A DNA stretch of 64,000 nucleotides from Clostridiales bacterium (GTDB lineage Bacteria; Bacillota; Clostridia; Oscillospirales; Oscillospiraceae): NCBI GenBank assembly GCA_022787565.1, contig JALFVN010000058.1, positions 21,237 through 85,236 of the forward strand, written 5' to 3'. The position numbers and the translations under genes were made by a program. A model generated the notes under the pieces. That model did no database searches, was not told the origin of the DNA, and saw only the letters and a program-made list of their open reading frames with translations. Below, piece by piece: positions 33,310 through 42,581 of the stretch. Every line of letters starts with the position of its first letter. Within the stretch, counting starts at the first letter, position 1.

Positions 33310-35236
33310 CTTTCTCTGCCTCCGTTTTCTTTTTCTCCGTCTTTTGGTCCTTTTTATATTCAAAGTACACTGTAGACATGGGGGGTAGGGTGATCTTTGC
33401 GGAATAGTTCATCTCGAAGAAGGGTTCGTCTATGCTCTTGATAATGCCCTCGTTTTTGATGCCGTGGCCGCCGAAGCGCTCCTCATCGCTGCTGAGGATC
33501 TCCTTCAGCGTGCCGGGGGCGGGCAGGGAGATGACAAAATCGTCATAGCGCACAGGGGTAAAGTTGCAGGCGCAGACCAGATAGCTGTCCTGCTCCGGTG
33601 CCAGGCGGATGAAGGCCACAGAGCTGCGCTGGTTGTCGTTCACGTTCAGCCACTTGAAGCCGTCCCAGGAGCGGTCGATCATGTACATGGCGGGGGTGCT
33701 GACATAGAGCTTGTTCAGCTCCCGGCAGTAGTCCTGCATGGCCTTGTGCTTGGGATAGTCCAGCAGCATCCAGTCCAGCTGCTGCTTGAAGTTCCACTCA
33801 ATAAACTGGCCGAATTCGCCGCCCATAAAGGTCAGCTTCTTGCCGGGATGGGCAAACTGATAGCCGTAGAGGGTGCGCAGGGAGTCAAATTTCAGATCGT
33901 AGTCACCGCTCATCTTATCAAGCATGGACTTCTTGCAGTGCACTACCTCGTCGTGGGAGTAGGCCAGGATGTAGTTCTCGGAGAAGGCGTACATCATGGA
34001 GAAGGTCAGCTTGTTGTGGTTGTAGCTGCGGTAGATGGGATCCAGGGCCATGTAGTCCAGGGTATCGTGCATGAAGCCCATGTCCCACTTGAAGCAGAAG
34101 CCCAGTCCGCCGTCCTCGGGAGGGGCGGTGATCAGGGGGAAGGCGGAGGATTCCTCGGCAATGGTGATGGCGCCGGGGTAATTGACCAGCACCGTGGAGT
34201 TCAGCTTGCGCAGGAAGTCCACCGCGTCCAGGTTGGTGCTGCCGCCCTCCCGGTTGGGGGTGTACTCCCCGTCCCGGCGGCAGTAGTTCAGGTAGAGCAT
34301 GGAGCTGACCGCGTCCACCCGGATACCGTCGATGTGGAATTCCTCAAAGAATTTGCAGGCGGAGGAAATCAGAAAGCTCTTTACCTGGTTGGAGGCGTAG
34401 TCAAAAATCAGGGTGCCCCATTCGGGGTGCTCCGCCATGCGGCGCTCCTTGCATTCGAACTGGGGACTGCCGTCAAACATGGCAAGGCCGTGCTCGTCCT
34501 TGGGGAAGTGGGCCGGGACCCAGTCCATAATTACGCCGATGCCCGCTCTGTGCAGGCGGTTGATCATGTACTTGAAGTCGTCCGGGTCGCCGTAGCGGGA
34601 GGTGGGGGCATAATAGCCGGTGACCTGATAACCCCAGGAGGGAGGATAGGGATACTCGGTCAGCGGCATGAATTCCACATGGGTGTAGCCCATATCCCTG
34701 CAGTATTTGACCAGTTCCTCGGCGATCTCCCGGTAGACCGGCTTTTCGCCGGGCAGGTCCTTCCAGGAGCCGATGTGCAGCTCGTATACGCTCATGGGCT
34801 CCTGCATGAACTTGCGCTGGGCGCGCTTTTCCATATAGTCCTTGTCGGTCCAGCGGGTGCGGCTGCGGGCAAAGACCTTGGAGGCCGTCTCCTTATCAGT
34901 CTGGCTCCAGGCGGCAAAGGGGTCTGCCTTCAGCACCTGGCGGCCGTCGGCCCCGTCGATGCAGTATTTATACAGCGCACCATGCTCCAGGCCCTCCACA
35001 AAGCAGACCCACACGCCGCCTTCCACAGGCTCCATGGGGGTGGCGTTCCGGTCCCAGTTATTGAAATCTCCCACCAGGGTGACCCGGCGGGCGTTGGGGG
35101 CCCAGACCATAAAGCGGTATTTTTTGATCCGTGCGATATAGTGGCAGCCAAAGGCAAGCCATGCCTTTTGTGCAGCGCCGGTATTAAAAAGATAGATATC
35201 GTCCCGCGGGATATACTTCTGCAATTTCTCGTTCAT
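33290..35236 (-). CDS. glgB: 1,4-alpha-glucan branching enzyme
   Basis: A 648-residue GH13 enzyme that makes alpha-1,6 branches. It has an N-terminal CBM48 (FMVWAPNARRVTLVGDFNNW), then the barrel with WVPAHFPKDEHGLAMFDG, nucleophile D308 in DGIRVDAVSSMLYLNY, acid/base E361 in ITIAEESSAFPLIT, and YSHDEVVHCKKSM. The ATG at 35236 follows AAGGAG; longer in-frame extensions run through the promoter and are rejected. First gene of the glgB-glgA-GH13 operon. Confidence 0.96.
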   Translation of the reverse strand: MNEKLQKYIPRDDIYLFNTGAAQKAWLAFGCHYIARIKKYRFMVWAPNARRVTLVGDFNNWDRNATPMEPVEGGVWVCFVEGLEHGALYKYCIDGADGRQVLKADPFAAWSQTDKETASKVFARSRTRWTDKDYMEKRAQRKFMQEPMSVYELHIGSWKDLPGEKPVYREIAEELVKYCRDMGYTHVEFMPLTEYPYPPSWGYQVTGYYAPTSRYGDPDDFKYMINRLHRAGIGVIMDWVPAHFPKDEHGLAMFDGSPQFECKERRMAEHPEWGTLIFDYASNQVKSFLISSACKFFEEFHIDGIRVDAVSSMLYLNYCRRDGEYTPNREGGSTNLDAVDFLRKLNSTVLVNYPGAITIAEESSAFPLITAPPEDGGLGFCFKWDMGFMHDTLDYMALDPIYRSYNHNKLTFSMMYAFSENYILAYSHDEVVHCKKSMLDKMSGDYDLKFDSLRTLYGYQFAHPGKKLTFMGGEFGQFIEWNFKQQLDWMLLDYPKHKAMQDYCRELNKLYVSTPAMYMIDRSWDGFKWLNVNDNQRSSVAFIRLAPEQDSYLVCACNFTPVRYDDFVISLPAPGTLKEILSSDEERFGGHGIKNEGIIKSIDEPFFEMNYSAKITLPPMSTVYFEYKKDQKTEKKKTEAEKDEKGIS

Positions 35237-35289
35237 GGGGTGAATTCTCCTTTTCATTCCTGTCGTAAACACTATGGGATATCCCTGAA

Positions 35290-35335
35290 AATTGGTTATC
35301 CAATTCATTATACCGCCAATTGCTGTCAATTCCAA
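35290..35335 (-). promoter_or_regulatory. Promoter and operator-like dyad of the glycogen operon
   Basis: Read on the minus strand, TTGGAA (35330-35335) and TATAAT (35307-35312) are 17 bp apart. Just downstream, overlapping the expected start of transcription, is a perfect 6-bp inverted repeat AATTGG-TTAT-CCAATT (35290-35305), a good candidate operator. The leader is ~55-70 bases. Confidence 0.65.
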
Positions 35336-35443
35336 GAGAAAATTATACAAAAGGGCATTCCATGTTATAATTTTTGCAATTTTTCTTCCTTTTAACTGTG
35401 TTATGTAAACTATTTTGCCGGATAAAAGGTCGTTTCTCATAGC

Positions 35444-35503
35444 AAAAGCGCCTCCCGTAAAAAGGGCATGCAGGAAAGGGATGCCCTAAAAGGAGGCGTT
35501 TTA
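35444..35503 (-). terminator. Nested-stem terminator after the ATP-grasp/ugd operon
   Basis: An outer stem CGCCTCC/GGAGGCG (35449-35455 with 35492-35498) and an inner stem AGGGCAT/ATGCCCT (35463-35469 with 35481-35487) end in CTTTT on the minus strand, directly after the ugd stop. It separates the glycopolymer operon from glgB. Confidence 0.75.
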
Positions 35504-36724
35504 TCAATCTCTGAAATACAGATCCCGGGTATAGACCTTGTCCGTCACATCCTCCAGGCAGGGGTCCCAGCGGTTGGCCAGGATCACATCCGAACGGCCC
35601 TTGAAGGCGTCCAGGTCCTTTATCACTTCGCAGCCGGAGAAGCTGCTTTGGCTTCCCAGACTGGGCTCATAGATCAGCATGGGGATACCCGCCGCTTTGA
35701 GCCGCTCCATGACCCCCTGAATGGCGGAGGTGCGGAAATTATCGCTGCCGGATTTCATGGTCAGGCGATAGATCCCCACGGTCCGGGGATGGCGGGAAAG
35801 CACGGTGGCGGCGATAAAATCCTTGCGGGTGGCGTTACTCTGTACCACGGCGCCGATGAGATTCTGGGGTACGTCCTTATAATTGGCCAGCAGCTGCACT
35901 GTGTCCTTGGGCAGGCAATAGCCCCCGTAGCCGAAAGAGGGGTTATTATAGTGCTGGCCGATGCGGGGGTCCAGGCAAACGCCCCGGATGATCCGTCCCG
36001 CGTCCAGGCCCTTCAGCTGTGCATAGGTGTCCAGCTCGTTGAAAAAGCTGACCCGCACGGCCAGATAGGCGTTGGCAAAAAGCTTGATGGCCTCCGCCTC
36101 CGTGGGGGCGGCAAAAACCGTGGGGATCTCCTCCGGCGCAGGCTCCAGCGCCAGCAGCGGCTCCCTGGCCGCCCGGATGAGAAGCCCGGCAAAAGCATCC
36201 GCCGCCTGCTGCCGGGCCGGTTTTGCCCCGACGATGATGCGGCTGGGGTGGAGATTGTCGTATAACGCCCGGGATTCCCGCAAAAACTCCGGGCTGAAAA
36301 GGATGTTTTCCGTGCCGTACTTTTCCTGTACCAGCTCCGTATAGCCCATGGGTATGGTGGATTTGATCACCATCAGCGCGCCGGGGTTGACGCGGAGCAC
36401 CGTTTCGATAACCTGCTCCACCACGGCGGTGTCAAAGCAGCCCCGCCGCTCGTCATAGTTGGTGGGAACGGCAATAATGACCAGCTCCGCCTCCCGGTAG
36501 GCCCTTTCAGCGTCGGTAGTGGCCCTCAGGTCCAGACGGATCTTGCCCTCCCGCCCCGCGGCGAGAAATATTTCGATCTCCCGGTCACGGATGGGGCTTA
36601 TGCCCGCATTGATCATTTCCGCCTTGGAAGCGGTGGTGGTAACGCAGGATACCCGGTCGTGCTGGGACAGCAGCACAGCCAGAGACAGGCCCACATAGCC
36701 CGCTCCCGCAATGGCAATGTTCAT
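35504..36724 (-). CDS. ugd: UDP-glucose 6-dehydrogenase
   Basis: A 406-residue NAD-dependent enzyme that oxidises UDP-glucose to UDP-glucuronate. MNIAIAGAGYVGLSLAVLLS is the NAD-binding glycine motif, FSPEFLRESRALYDNLHPSR and HYNNPSFGYGGYCLPKD carry substrate-binding residues, and the catalytic cysteine is C270 in GGYCLPKD. Overall it resembles the streptococcal HasB type. The ATG at 36724 follows GGAGG. It lies 16 bases after the ATP-grasp gene 36741-37826 and is the last gene of the operon, supplying glucuronate to the polymer encoded upstream; that link is inference. Confidence 0.94.
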   Translation of the reverse strand: MNIAIAGAGYVGLSLAVLLSQHDRVSCVTTTASKAEMINAGISPIRDREIEIFLAAGREGKIRLDLRATTDAERAYREAELVIIAVPTNYDERRGCFDTAVVEQVIETVLRVNPGALMVIKSTIPMGYTELVQEKYGTENILFSPEFLRESRALYDNLHPSRIIVGAKPARQQAADAFAGLLIRAAREPLLALEPAPEEIPTVFAAPTEAEAIKLFANAYLAVRVSFFNELDTYAQLKGLDAGRIIRGVCLDPRIGQHYNNPSFGYGGYCLPKDTVQLLANYKDVPQNLIGAVVQSNATRKDFIAATVLSRHPRTVGIYRLTMKSGSDNFRTSAIQGVMERLKAAGIPMLIYEPSLGSQSSFSGCEVIKDLDAFKGRSDVILANRWDPCLEDVTDKVYTRDLYFRD

Positions 36725-36740
36725 TTTTTGCTTCCTCCGC

Positions 36741-37826
36741 TCATACGCCTGAGGGGCAAGGCTCCTCCGGCGCGTCGATCTTCTCCGGCGGGCCGTAGAA
36801 GTCCAGGAGAAGGGCGGCAAACTTGTCGTGTACGCCGTGCTTTGCCGGAGCCTGAACGATGTTCATTCCCGGGTTGTGGTTTCCCTCGATCAGCTCCAGC
36901 CTGCCCCCCGGCAGGATGGCCACGTCCCAGCCCACCACACGAAGGCAGGGCAGGGTCATGGAAGCCCGGCGGCACAGATCCACCACCTGATCCCAGCAGG
37001 GGATCTGCTGGTCCCGGAAGCGGACGCCGGTCATGGGGTGGCTCAGGTAGGTATTGCCGTGCTCATCCAGACCGTCGGTGATGATGCGGCCGGTTTTGGG
37101 GTCGATCTCGCAGAAGATGCCGCCGCCGTGGGCGTTATCCACATGCAGCCCCTTGTTGCCCACCCGCAGTCCTGCGCCGAACACCTGGAAGCGCTCGCCG
37201 TTTCTGAAGGTGATGACCCGAAGGGTGTTGAGGGATTCGGGGTGGAAACGGGCCAGCGCAGGGTCAGATGCCAGAAACTCCTCCGCCAGATACCCCTTTT
37301 CCGAAAGCTCAGCGAAAAGCTCGTCCAGATCCTCTACATCCTCGATGTTCAGCTTCCTGAAGCCGATGCCCCAGCTGGAGAGCGGGGGCTTGAGGGCAAT
37401 GGACCGGTGCTTTTCCAGAAAAGCGCCGAATTCCTCCGCCGTGGCCTCCGGCAGGTACAGCCAGTCCCGGCTGATAAATTCCGAAAAGCTTTTCAAAAAA
37501 CAGACCTTATCCTTCAGATAGGGCTCGGAGGGGGCGTTGTAGGGCCGCATAAGGAGGGTGGCCTCCGTGTCGGTCAGGTACTTTTTCTGCTCGCTGAGAG
37601 GCAGGCCCGCAAAGCCGAAGATCGTGTACTCCGACATGGAGACCCGCTTTTCCGGGTTATTGCGGCGTACCTTCAGGTAATCGTAAAACAGCTTGTTTTC
37701 CGTAAAGCCCTCGGGCAGCTTCTGGATGCCCTTGACATAGGATTTGAATCTTTTCCGCAGAACGGGGTATGCTTTTATGCTCTTGAACAGCACATTTTCA
37801 GTCAGTATGTTTTTCATCTTTTTCAC
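36741..37826 (-). CDS. Sugar-transfer-associated ATP-grasp family protein (copy 1)
   Basis: A ~361-residue protein of the ATP-grasp superfamily, which uses ATP to activate a carboxylate and join it to an amine or similar group. Marks are ALKPPLSSWGIGFRKL (ATP-binding loop), FHPESLNTLRVITFRNG, HVDNAHGGGIFCEIDPKTG and the metal-binding end VGWDVAILPGGRLELIEGNH with E-x-N. The pattern HPESxNTLR and GWDxA is shared with three further copies in this operon. Starts are GTG 37826 or ATG 37817; it overlaps the next copy by ~20-29 bases. Substrates are unknown. Confidence 0.85.
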   Translation of the reverse strand: MKKMKNILTENVLFKSIKAYPVLRKRFKSYVKGIQKLPEGFTENKLFYDYLKVRRNNPEKRVSMSEYTIFGFAGLPLSEQKKYLTDTEATLLMRPYNAPSEPYLKDKVCFLKSFSEFISRDWLYLPEATAEEFGAFLEKHRSIALKPPLSSWGIGFRKLNIEDVEDLDELFAELSEKGYLAEEFLASDPALARFHPESLNTLRVITFRNGERFQVFGAGLRVGNKGLHVDNAHGGGIFCEIDPKTGRIITDGLDEHGNTYLSHPMTGVRFRDQQIPCWDQVVDLCRRASMTLPCLRVVGWDVAILPGGRLELIEGNHNPGMNIVQAPAKHGVHDKFAALLLDFYGPPEKIDAPEEPCPSGV

Positions 37827-38793
37827 CCAGACAGCTTAATATCAACGGGTATTTTCCAACCCTGTCAAACTGGATTATATTGCCTCCCGGCCAGTGATAA
37901 TTGCCCTCGATCAGCTCCGGGCCGTCGGGGGTCAGGGCAATATCCCAGCCCACATAGCCCAGGCTGGGGGCCCTTTCCATGCCCTGCCGCGACAGCGTCT
38001 TCACTTCCGGCCAGAAGGGCAGCAGAAAGCCGGGCATGAAAAATTCCGTACCCGGGTGGCGCGTGAATTCCCGGATATCCCTGTTGTTCCGGCCCGGGCC
38101 GCACACCCGCCCGGTCTCCAGGTCAAGGGGGTAGGCCACGCCGCCGGAGTGGAAATTATCCGTCACCGCGCCCACGCCGCCGCATTTCAGGCAGGCACCG
38201 ATCAGACGGATGTCTCCCTTTGCGTCTCTCACGGCGTTGATGCGGACAGAATTGATGCAGGCAGGGTTGATTTCGCTCAGGGCAGGATGCTGCCGGATCA
38301 CTTCTTCCAGCAGAAGCTTCTCCTCCCGGCAGCGGGTATAAAAGCCCCTCCTGTCCTCCGGGCAGCGGCGCTTTTCGATCCCCTTGCCCATGGTCCCGGC
38401 CACAGGTTTGATGATAAACTCCTCATGCCGGTCCAGAAAAGCGGTAAATTCTTCAAAGGAGCAGTCCGGAGCATACAGAAAGTCCCGCCTGACCAGACCG
38501 GAAAAGGCCCTGTTGAACAGGTCCTTGCGGCCCAGATTCTGTTTATCCTCTTTCGTGGCCTTGCGGTTCAGCGCGGTGTCCACCGCTTTGGAGCGGCCGG
38601 AGGTCAGATACGCTCCTCTCTGCCGCTGGCTCAGCTCATAGAAACGGAGGACCAGATAGTTCTCCGCCGAAGCGCCGTGGCGGAAAGAGCAGTACATTGA
38701 ATCGAAAAAATAGTGAAGCAGGGAGCCGCCCCGCTGCTCATGCAAGCTGCGGCTTACGGCCCAGAGCTTTTTTGCGGCGTTCCATCTTGACAT
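37798..38793 (-). CDS. Sugar-transfer-associated ATP-grasp family protein (copy 2)
   Basis: A 331-residue ATP-grasp protein. FIIKPVAGTMGKGIEKRR is the nucleotide-binding loop, INPACINSVRINAVRDAKGD and VTDNFHSGGVAYPLDLETG match the family, and LGYVGWDIALTPDGPELIEG with the following N completes the metal site. The start overlaps the stop of the opine dehydrogenase gene (ATGA), so translation is coupled. An amide or ester ligation in glycopolymer assembly is likely from family and context; the exact reaction is not known. Confidence 0.85.
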   Translation of the reverse strand: MSRWNAAKKLWAVSRSLHEQRGGSLLHYFFDSMYCSFRHGASAENYLVLRFYELSQRQRGAYLTSGRSKAVDTALNRKATKEDKQNLGRKDLFNRAFSGLVRRDFLYAPDCSFEEFTAFLDRHEEFIIKPVAGTMGKGIEKRRCPEDRRGFYTRCREEKLLLEEVIRQHPALSEINPACINSVRINAVRDAKGDIRLIGACLKCGGVGAVTDNFHSGGVAYPLDLETGRVCGPGRNNRDIREFTRHPGTEFFMPGFLLPFWPEVKTLSRQGMERAPSLGYVGWDIALTPDGPELIEGNYHWPGGNIIQFDRVGKYPLILSCLGEKDEKHTD

Positions 38794-39875
38794 CAGGCTT
38801 CGCCGCCTTTTCCGTCCTGAATGATCCGGTGAACGTTTTCCCTGCCCAGAGCCTCAAGGCTCCGCCCATCCTTCCGCAGATCCCGGCCCAGAGCGGCGGA
38901 GGCCAGGGCGATCAGGGCGCTTGCCACCGGCGTGGGCACATCCAGTACCGCGCCCATGGACTCCAGCAGCACCAGCCCCTGGGATACGTCCTCGGTGATA
39001 TAGCGGGAATTGACGCTGGTGGGCCCTTTGGCCCGGGTGGGCATGGCCGCGTAGTCGAAAAAGACCTGCTTTGCGTCCCGCTCATCGTCCAGACTGTTTC
39101 TGAACTTGCAGGCCTCTACATAGGGTACCGGCGCGAAATTCAGGGCCCGAAGTACAGCCATCTTCTCCCCGTCCAGCTTTTCAAGGATGTTCCAGACGGA
39201 GGGGGTGAACACCTCGTGGTACATGCAGTAGTCGCCGCCTGTGGCCTCGATACGGGGAATACTCATCACCGCGCCCACGGTGTGGACGATCATATTGGGG
39301 TTATGGAGCGCGGCCTCCGCCACACTTTCCAGCCAGGTAAAGGGCGTGCCCAGCCCCTCCAGCTTTTCCCGGGCCTTTTCCCGGGCGGCGGCAGGGTAGA
39401 CGCCGATGGGGTTTCGCACATTGCGGAAGCCCACACGGAAGCGGCCGGGGGCGGAAATGCGCCCGTCGATGAAATTGCTCTCCGCCTCGGCCACGATCAG
39501 GCCGGGGACAGGGCAGCAGCTTAAAACATAGGCCGTGGACAGGTAGCCGGGGACAATGAGCAAAATCTGTCCGGCGGACAGATAAGGCGCGATACGCGCC
39601 AACACCTGTTTATGATAGCCGGTCTGGGTGCAGAGGAGCACCACGTCCTTCCCCTGTATGTCCTTCAGCTCCCGGCTGAGATGGGCGATGCGGCAGGGCT
39701 TTTCCCGGCCGAACTCGTCCATGACCATCTCACCCCCGTGCTCCGTGAGCCAGGAGAAATTTTCGTCGTGGAGGGCGTGGGAGGTTTTGATCAGCGTGAC
39801 CTCGTGTCCCCGGAAGGCGTAATCCGCCGCCAGGGCGCAGCCGCTGTTCCCCGCGCCTAAAACCGCGATTTTCAC
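38793..39875 (-). CDS. Opine (octopine/nopaline-type) dehydrogenase
   Basis: A 360-residue NAD(P)-dependent enzyme of the family that reductively joins an amino acid amine to a 2-oxo acid, giving an N-(1-carboxyalkyl) amino acid. MKIAVLGAGNSGCALAADYA is the Rossmann glycine motif. The C-terminal domain starts with ALHNPNMIVHTVGAVMS, where H198 matches the catalytic histidine of octopine dehydrogenase and the Asn-Pro-Asn pair is conserved. Neighbours overlap on both sides (ATGA). In polysaccharide loci such enzymes make opine-type substituents, e.g. N-(1-carboxyethyl) amino acids; here that role is inferred. Confidence 0.85.
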   Translation of the reverse strand: MKIAVLGAGNSGCALAADYAFRGHEVTLIKTSHALHDENFSWLTEHGGEMVMDEFGREKPCRIAHLSRELKDIQGKDVVLLCTQTGYHKQVLARIAPYLSAGQILLIVPGYLSTAYVLSCCPVPGLIVAEAESNFIDGRISAPGRFRVGFRNVRNPIGVYPAAAREKAREKLEGLGTPFTWLESVAEAALHNPNMIVHTVGAVMSIPRIEATGGDYCMYHEVFTPSVWNILEKLDGEKMAVLRALNFAPVPYVEACKFRNSLDDERDAKQVFFDYAAMPTRAKGPTSVNSRYITEDVSQGLVLLESMGAVLDVPTPVASALIALASAALGRDLRKDGRSLEALGRENVHRIIQDGKGGEA

Positions 39876-40756
39876 TGTATCTCCCCCTCCATCATTTTTC
39901 CAAACATCAGATCCGTCTCCGGCAGACGCTTGTTGTCCAGTGCGGCGGCGGGTGTAAAGGTCATCTCGCCGAAGCGCACCTGCCCTTCTGTGATATACAG
40001 ATCCACCCGCACAAAGGGGAAGCCCGCGCTGAGCTTATCCGCCGTGCGGAAAGCCTCCTCCAGGCCCTCCGGTCTGGGCGGTGCAAAGCCCTCCGGGGCG
40101 TTCTGCGAATCCCGGTTGATGGGCAGAAGCTGAAAATCCCTGTCAAAAAAATAGAAGCGGGGCCAGCCCTCTTCCCTTCCCATGCAGAGCATCACGCACC
40201 GGGCCTTGCCGTTGAAGCAGTAAAATTTATAGTCCTCGGGCAGCGTATCGCCCCCGATATATTCCTCAACAATCAGTTTCTTGGGGACATTGCGGTATTG
40301 CAGCTCGGAATAATAGGCCCAGAAGGGCTCCCGTCCCCATTTTTCAAGCTGTTTTTTTGCTGCCGGGATATCCAGCGCGGCCTTGTCCCGGCAGATCAGA
40401 TTATAGCCGCAGCCAAAGTTCCATTTGATGGCAAAGCGCTCCGGCAGGGCGTCAAAATCGATGTCCTGTACCCGGTCAAACACGCCGATAAGCCTGTTCA
40501 GGGTCTCCCCACAGTCCCGCTCTGCCACAAAATCCCGTACCCGGTATTTGTCGGCGCACTGGCGCACCAGGGGGTCTGTGCCGTATTGCTCCAGCTTGCG
40601 CTTCAAAAGCTTTTCGTTCAGCGTCTCCGGGTCCTTCAGATTCACCCGGCGGCCGAATTTCTTCAAAAACAGCAGCTCCGTGTTCAGCCGGGGCGAAACA
40701 TAGGACAAGGCTGCATAAAAGCCCCGGCTCAGGGTTCTGATCTTCTTCTTTTTCAC
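39872..40756 (-). CDS. TupA-like ATP-grasp protein
   Basis: A 294-residue protein of the TupA-like ATP-grasp family, named for a Bacillus teichuronopeptide gene (a polyglutamate-polyglucuronate cell wall polymer). LNEKLLKRKLEQYGTDPLVR, RFAIKWNFGCGYNLICRDK, KKLIVEEYIGGDTLPEDYKF and FPFVRVDLYITEGQVRFGEM are conserved stretches, the last with the metal-binding GEMTFTPAA. With ugd in the same operon, ligation of amino acids to a glucuronate polymer is a reasonable hypothesis. It overlaps the opine dehydrogenase by 4 bases. Confidence 0.88.
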   Translation of the reverse strand: MKKKKIRTLSRGFYAALSYVSPRLNTELLFLKKFGRRVNLKDPETLNEKLLKRKLEQYGTDPLVRQCADKYRVRDFVAERDCGETLNRLIGVFDRVQDIDFDALPERFAIKWNFGCGYNLICRDKAALDIPAAKKQLEKWGREPFWAYYSELQYRNVPKKLIVEEYIGGDTLPEDYKFYCFNGKARCVMLCMGREEGWPRFYFFDRDFQLLPINRDSQNAPEGFAPPRPEGLEEAFRTADKLSAGFPFVRVDLYITEGQVRFGEMTFTPAAALDNKRLPETDLMFGKMMEGEIQ

Positions 40757-40768
40757 GGCGCTCCGTCC

Positions 40769-41683
40769 TCACTCTGCCACAGCGCAGCTGGGTATTTTAT
40801 GGTGCTCCGCGTCGTGGCGCGTAACGGAAACCATCATTTCCTCTGCCGCTTCCAGAGACTGCTGCAAAGTGGCCGCCACGAATCTGGAGCGTTTGACAAT
40901 GGAGCGGTACTCCATTTTGGAGGCTACATACTGATAGTGCTTGACGGTGATGGAGGGGTCGTAGCGGATGACCCGGTTTTCCCGGCGGCAGAGCCAGTCC
41001 AGGATCTCCATTTCGTAATACATAAAGGTCTTGCAGAAAAAGGGTTCCGGGTGATCCGTCAGATATCGTGCGGAGAAGATGACGCAGGAGCCGTGGAGGA
41101 TCACGCCCTCGGCGGGTACGGAGCTGTCGATCTTCTGCCTGGCCCGGTTATACCGCTGGACCTGACGCCAGAAGGCGGGGTTCCACTTCTCCCCGCTGCT
41201 GAGGAGCATCAGGATGGGGTTCTGGCTGCGCTTCACATAGGCCAGTTTCTTCCGGGTGGATTCCAGGGTGCAGCGGTGCAGGGATTTGGGGCTCTGGTGT
41301 ATGCCGGAGAAAACGGAGACAATATCCGGCCCCAGAAGATCAAAGGGGTGCTCCTGATAGATTTTGGCAAGGCGAAGAGAGAAGTCCTGCTGCTCGATCT
41401 CCACATCGTTATTGAGCACCACGGTAAAATCCGGGCGCAGGTTTTCCCAGGCCCAGCGGACGCCCAGATTGTTGCCCCGGGCGAAGCCGGCGTTTTCGCC
41501 GTTCAGCAGTACGGTGACCAGAGGGTCGTCCCGGTACATTTCCTTCAGCCGGGGACCGGTGTCATCGGGCGAGGCGTTATCCACAATGACAACGTGATTC
41601 TCGCCGCTGAGTTTTTTGATGCAGTCGGTACAGGTAACGGTGCTGTCAATGGCGCGGTAGTGGAGGATCACGAAAGCGTTCAT
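40769..41683 (-). CDS. Glycosyltransferase family 2 (WbbL/rhamnosyltransferase-like)
   Basis: A 304-residue GT2 enzyme. VIVDNASPDDTGPRL and VLLNGENAGFARGNNLGVRW are the hallmark of the WbbL-like subgroup, and TVVLNNDVEIEQQDFSLRL is the D-x-D motif. The later HGSCVIFSARYL and YYEMEILDWLCRR give the acceptor and catalytic-base regions. It lies 12 bases upstream of the TupA-like gene, in a tightly packed operon. Confidence 0.92.
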   Translation of the reverse strand: MNAFVILHYRAIDSTVTCTDCIKKLSGENHVVIVDNASPDDTGPRLKEMYRDDPLVTVLLNGENAGFARGNNLGVRWAWENLRPDFTVVLNNDVEIEQQDFSLRLAKIYQEHPFDLLGPDIVSVFSGIHQSPKSLHRCTLESTRKKLAYVKRSQNPILMLLSSGEKWNPAFWRQVQRYNRARQKIDSSVPAEGVILHGSCVIFSARYLTDHPEPFFCKTFMYYEMEILDWLCRRENRVIRYDPSITVKHYQYVASKMEYRSIVKRSRFVAATLQQSLEAAEEMMVSVTRHDAEHHKIPSCAVAE

Positions 41684-41689
41684 AACTCT

Positions 41690-42562
41690 TCATCCTTTTT
41701 TCTTTCTTTGGGGGAGGAATGCTCTCGCCCTGTCTCCCAGATAGTATGCCAGGTCGTACCATTTATGGCTGAGGGTAAAGCTTCTTCTGTAATGATCCGC
41801 GGCCCGGCCGGGGTCGGTCTTATGCAGCCGCTTCCCCATGCGCCGGTTCATCACCGCGTCGCTCTGGGGATATTGTTCATAGAGGGCCCTGTGCTTTTCG
41901 TAGAGATGGACCAGAGCGGGATAGGACTTGACGGCAAAGGAGATGCTGTCTCCCCCCACCTCCGAGTCGGCCAGAGCCTGGGGCAGGTAGCAGAGCCGGA
42001 AACCGGCAGCGGCCCGGATGGCAAAATCCCAGTCCTGATAGCGCCGGAAGCTCTCGTCAAAGCGCAGCTGCTCCCAGACGGCTTTTTTCATCAGCATGGT
42101 CTGGGTCCCGGCCCGATTTTCGGCCAGAAATTCCTCCAGAGCCTTTTCCGGGTGAAAAGCATGGACCGGGAAGTAATAGCTGCTTCCGTCATGAGCAATG
42201 CGGTTCATGCCGCAAAAGCACAGATCCGCCCCGCTCTCCTCCAGCAGTCTCAGCTGCTTTTCCAGCTTTTCCGCATGCCAGGTGTCGTCGCTGTCCTGAA
42301 AGGCAAGCAGCTCCCCCGTGGCCCGCTCCGCGCCGTAGTTTCTGGCGTAGCATGCGCCCCGGTTCTGCTCATAGCGGAAATATTTTACCCGGGGATCGGA
42401 AAGGGCCGTAAAAAGCTCCTCCGTTCCGTCGGTGGAAGCGTCATCCACAACAATTACTTCAATATGGGGGTAGCTCTGCCTCAGAACGCTCAAAAGGCAG
42501 GCGGGGAGCTTGTCCCGCCTGTTGTAACAGGGTATGACCACCGAGATCAGCTTTGTATCCAT
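41690..42562 (-). CDS. Glycosyltransferase family 2
   Basis: A 290-residue GT2 enzyme with LISVVIPCYNRRDKLPACLL, VVDDASTDGTEELF and ELLAFQDSDDTWHAEKLEKQ (D-x-D near residue 95). FRRYQDWDFAIRAAAGFRL carries the catalytic acidic region. It is 6 bases before the next GT2 gene. The sugar donor is unknown; UDP-glucuronate from the ugd product is one option. Confidence 0.92.
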   Translation of the reverse strand: MDTKLISVVIPCYNRRDKLPACLLSVLRQSYPHIEVIVVDDASTDGTEELFTALSDPRVKYFRYEQNRGACYARNYGAERATGELLAFQDSDDTWHAEKLEKQLRLLEESGADLCFCGMNRIAHDGSSYYFPVHAFHPEKALEEFLAENRAGTQTMLMKKAVWEQLRFDESFRRYQDWDFAIRAAAGFRLCYLPQALADSEVGGDSISFAVKSYPALVHLYEKHRALYEQYPQSDAVMNRRMGKRLHKTDPGRAADHYRRSFTLSHKWYDLAYYLGDRARAFLPQRKKKG

Positions 42563-42581
42563 TCTCTCTATCCCCGCTGTT

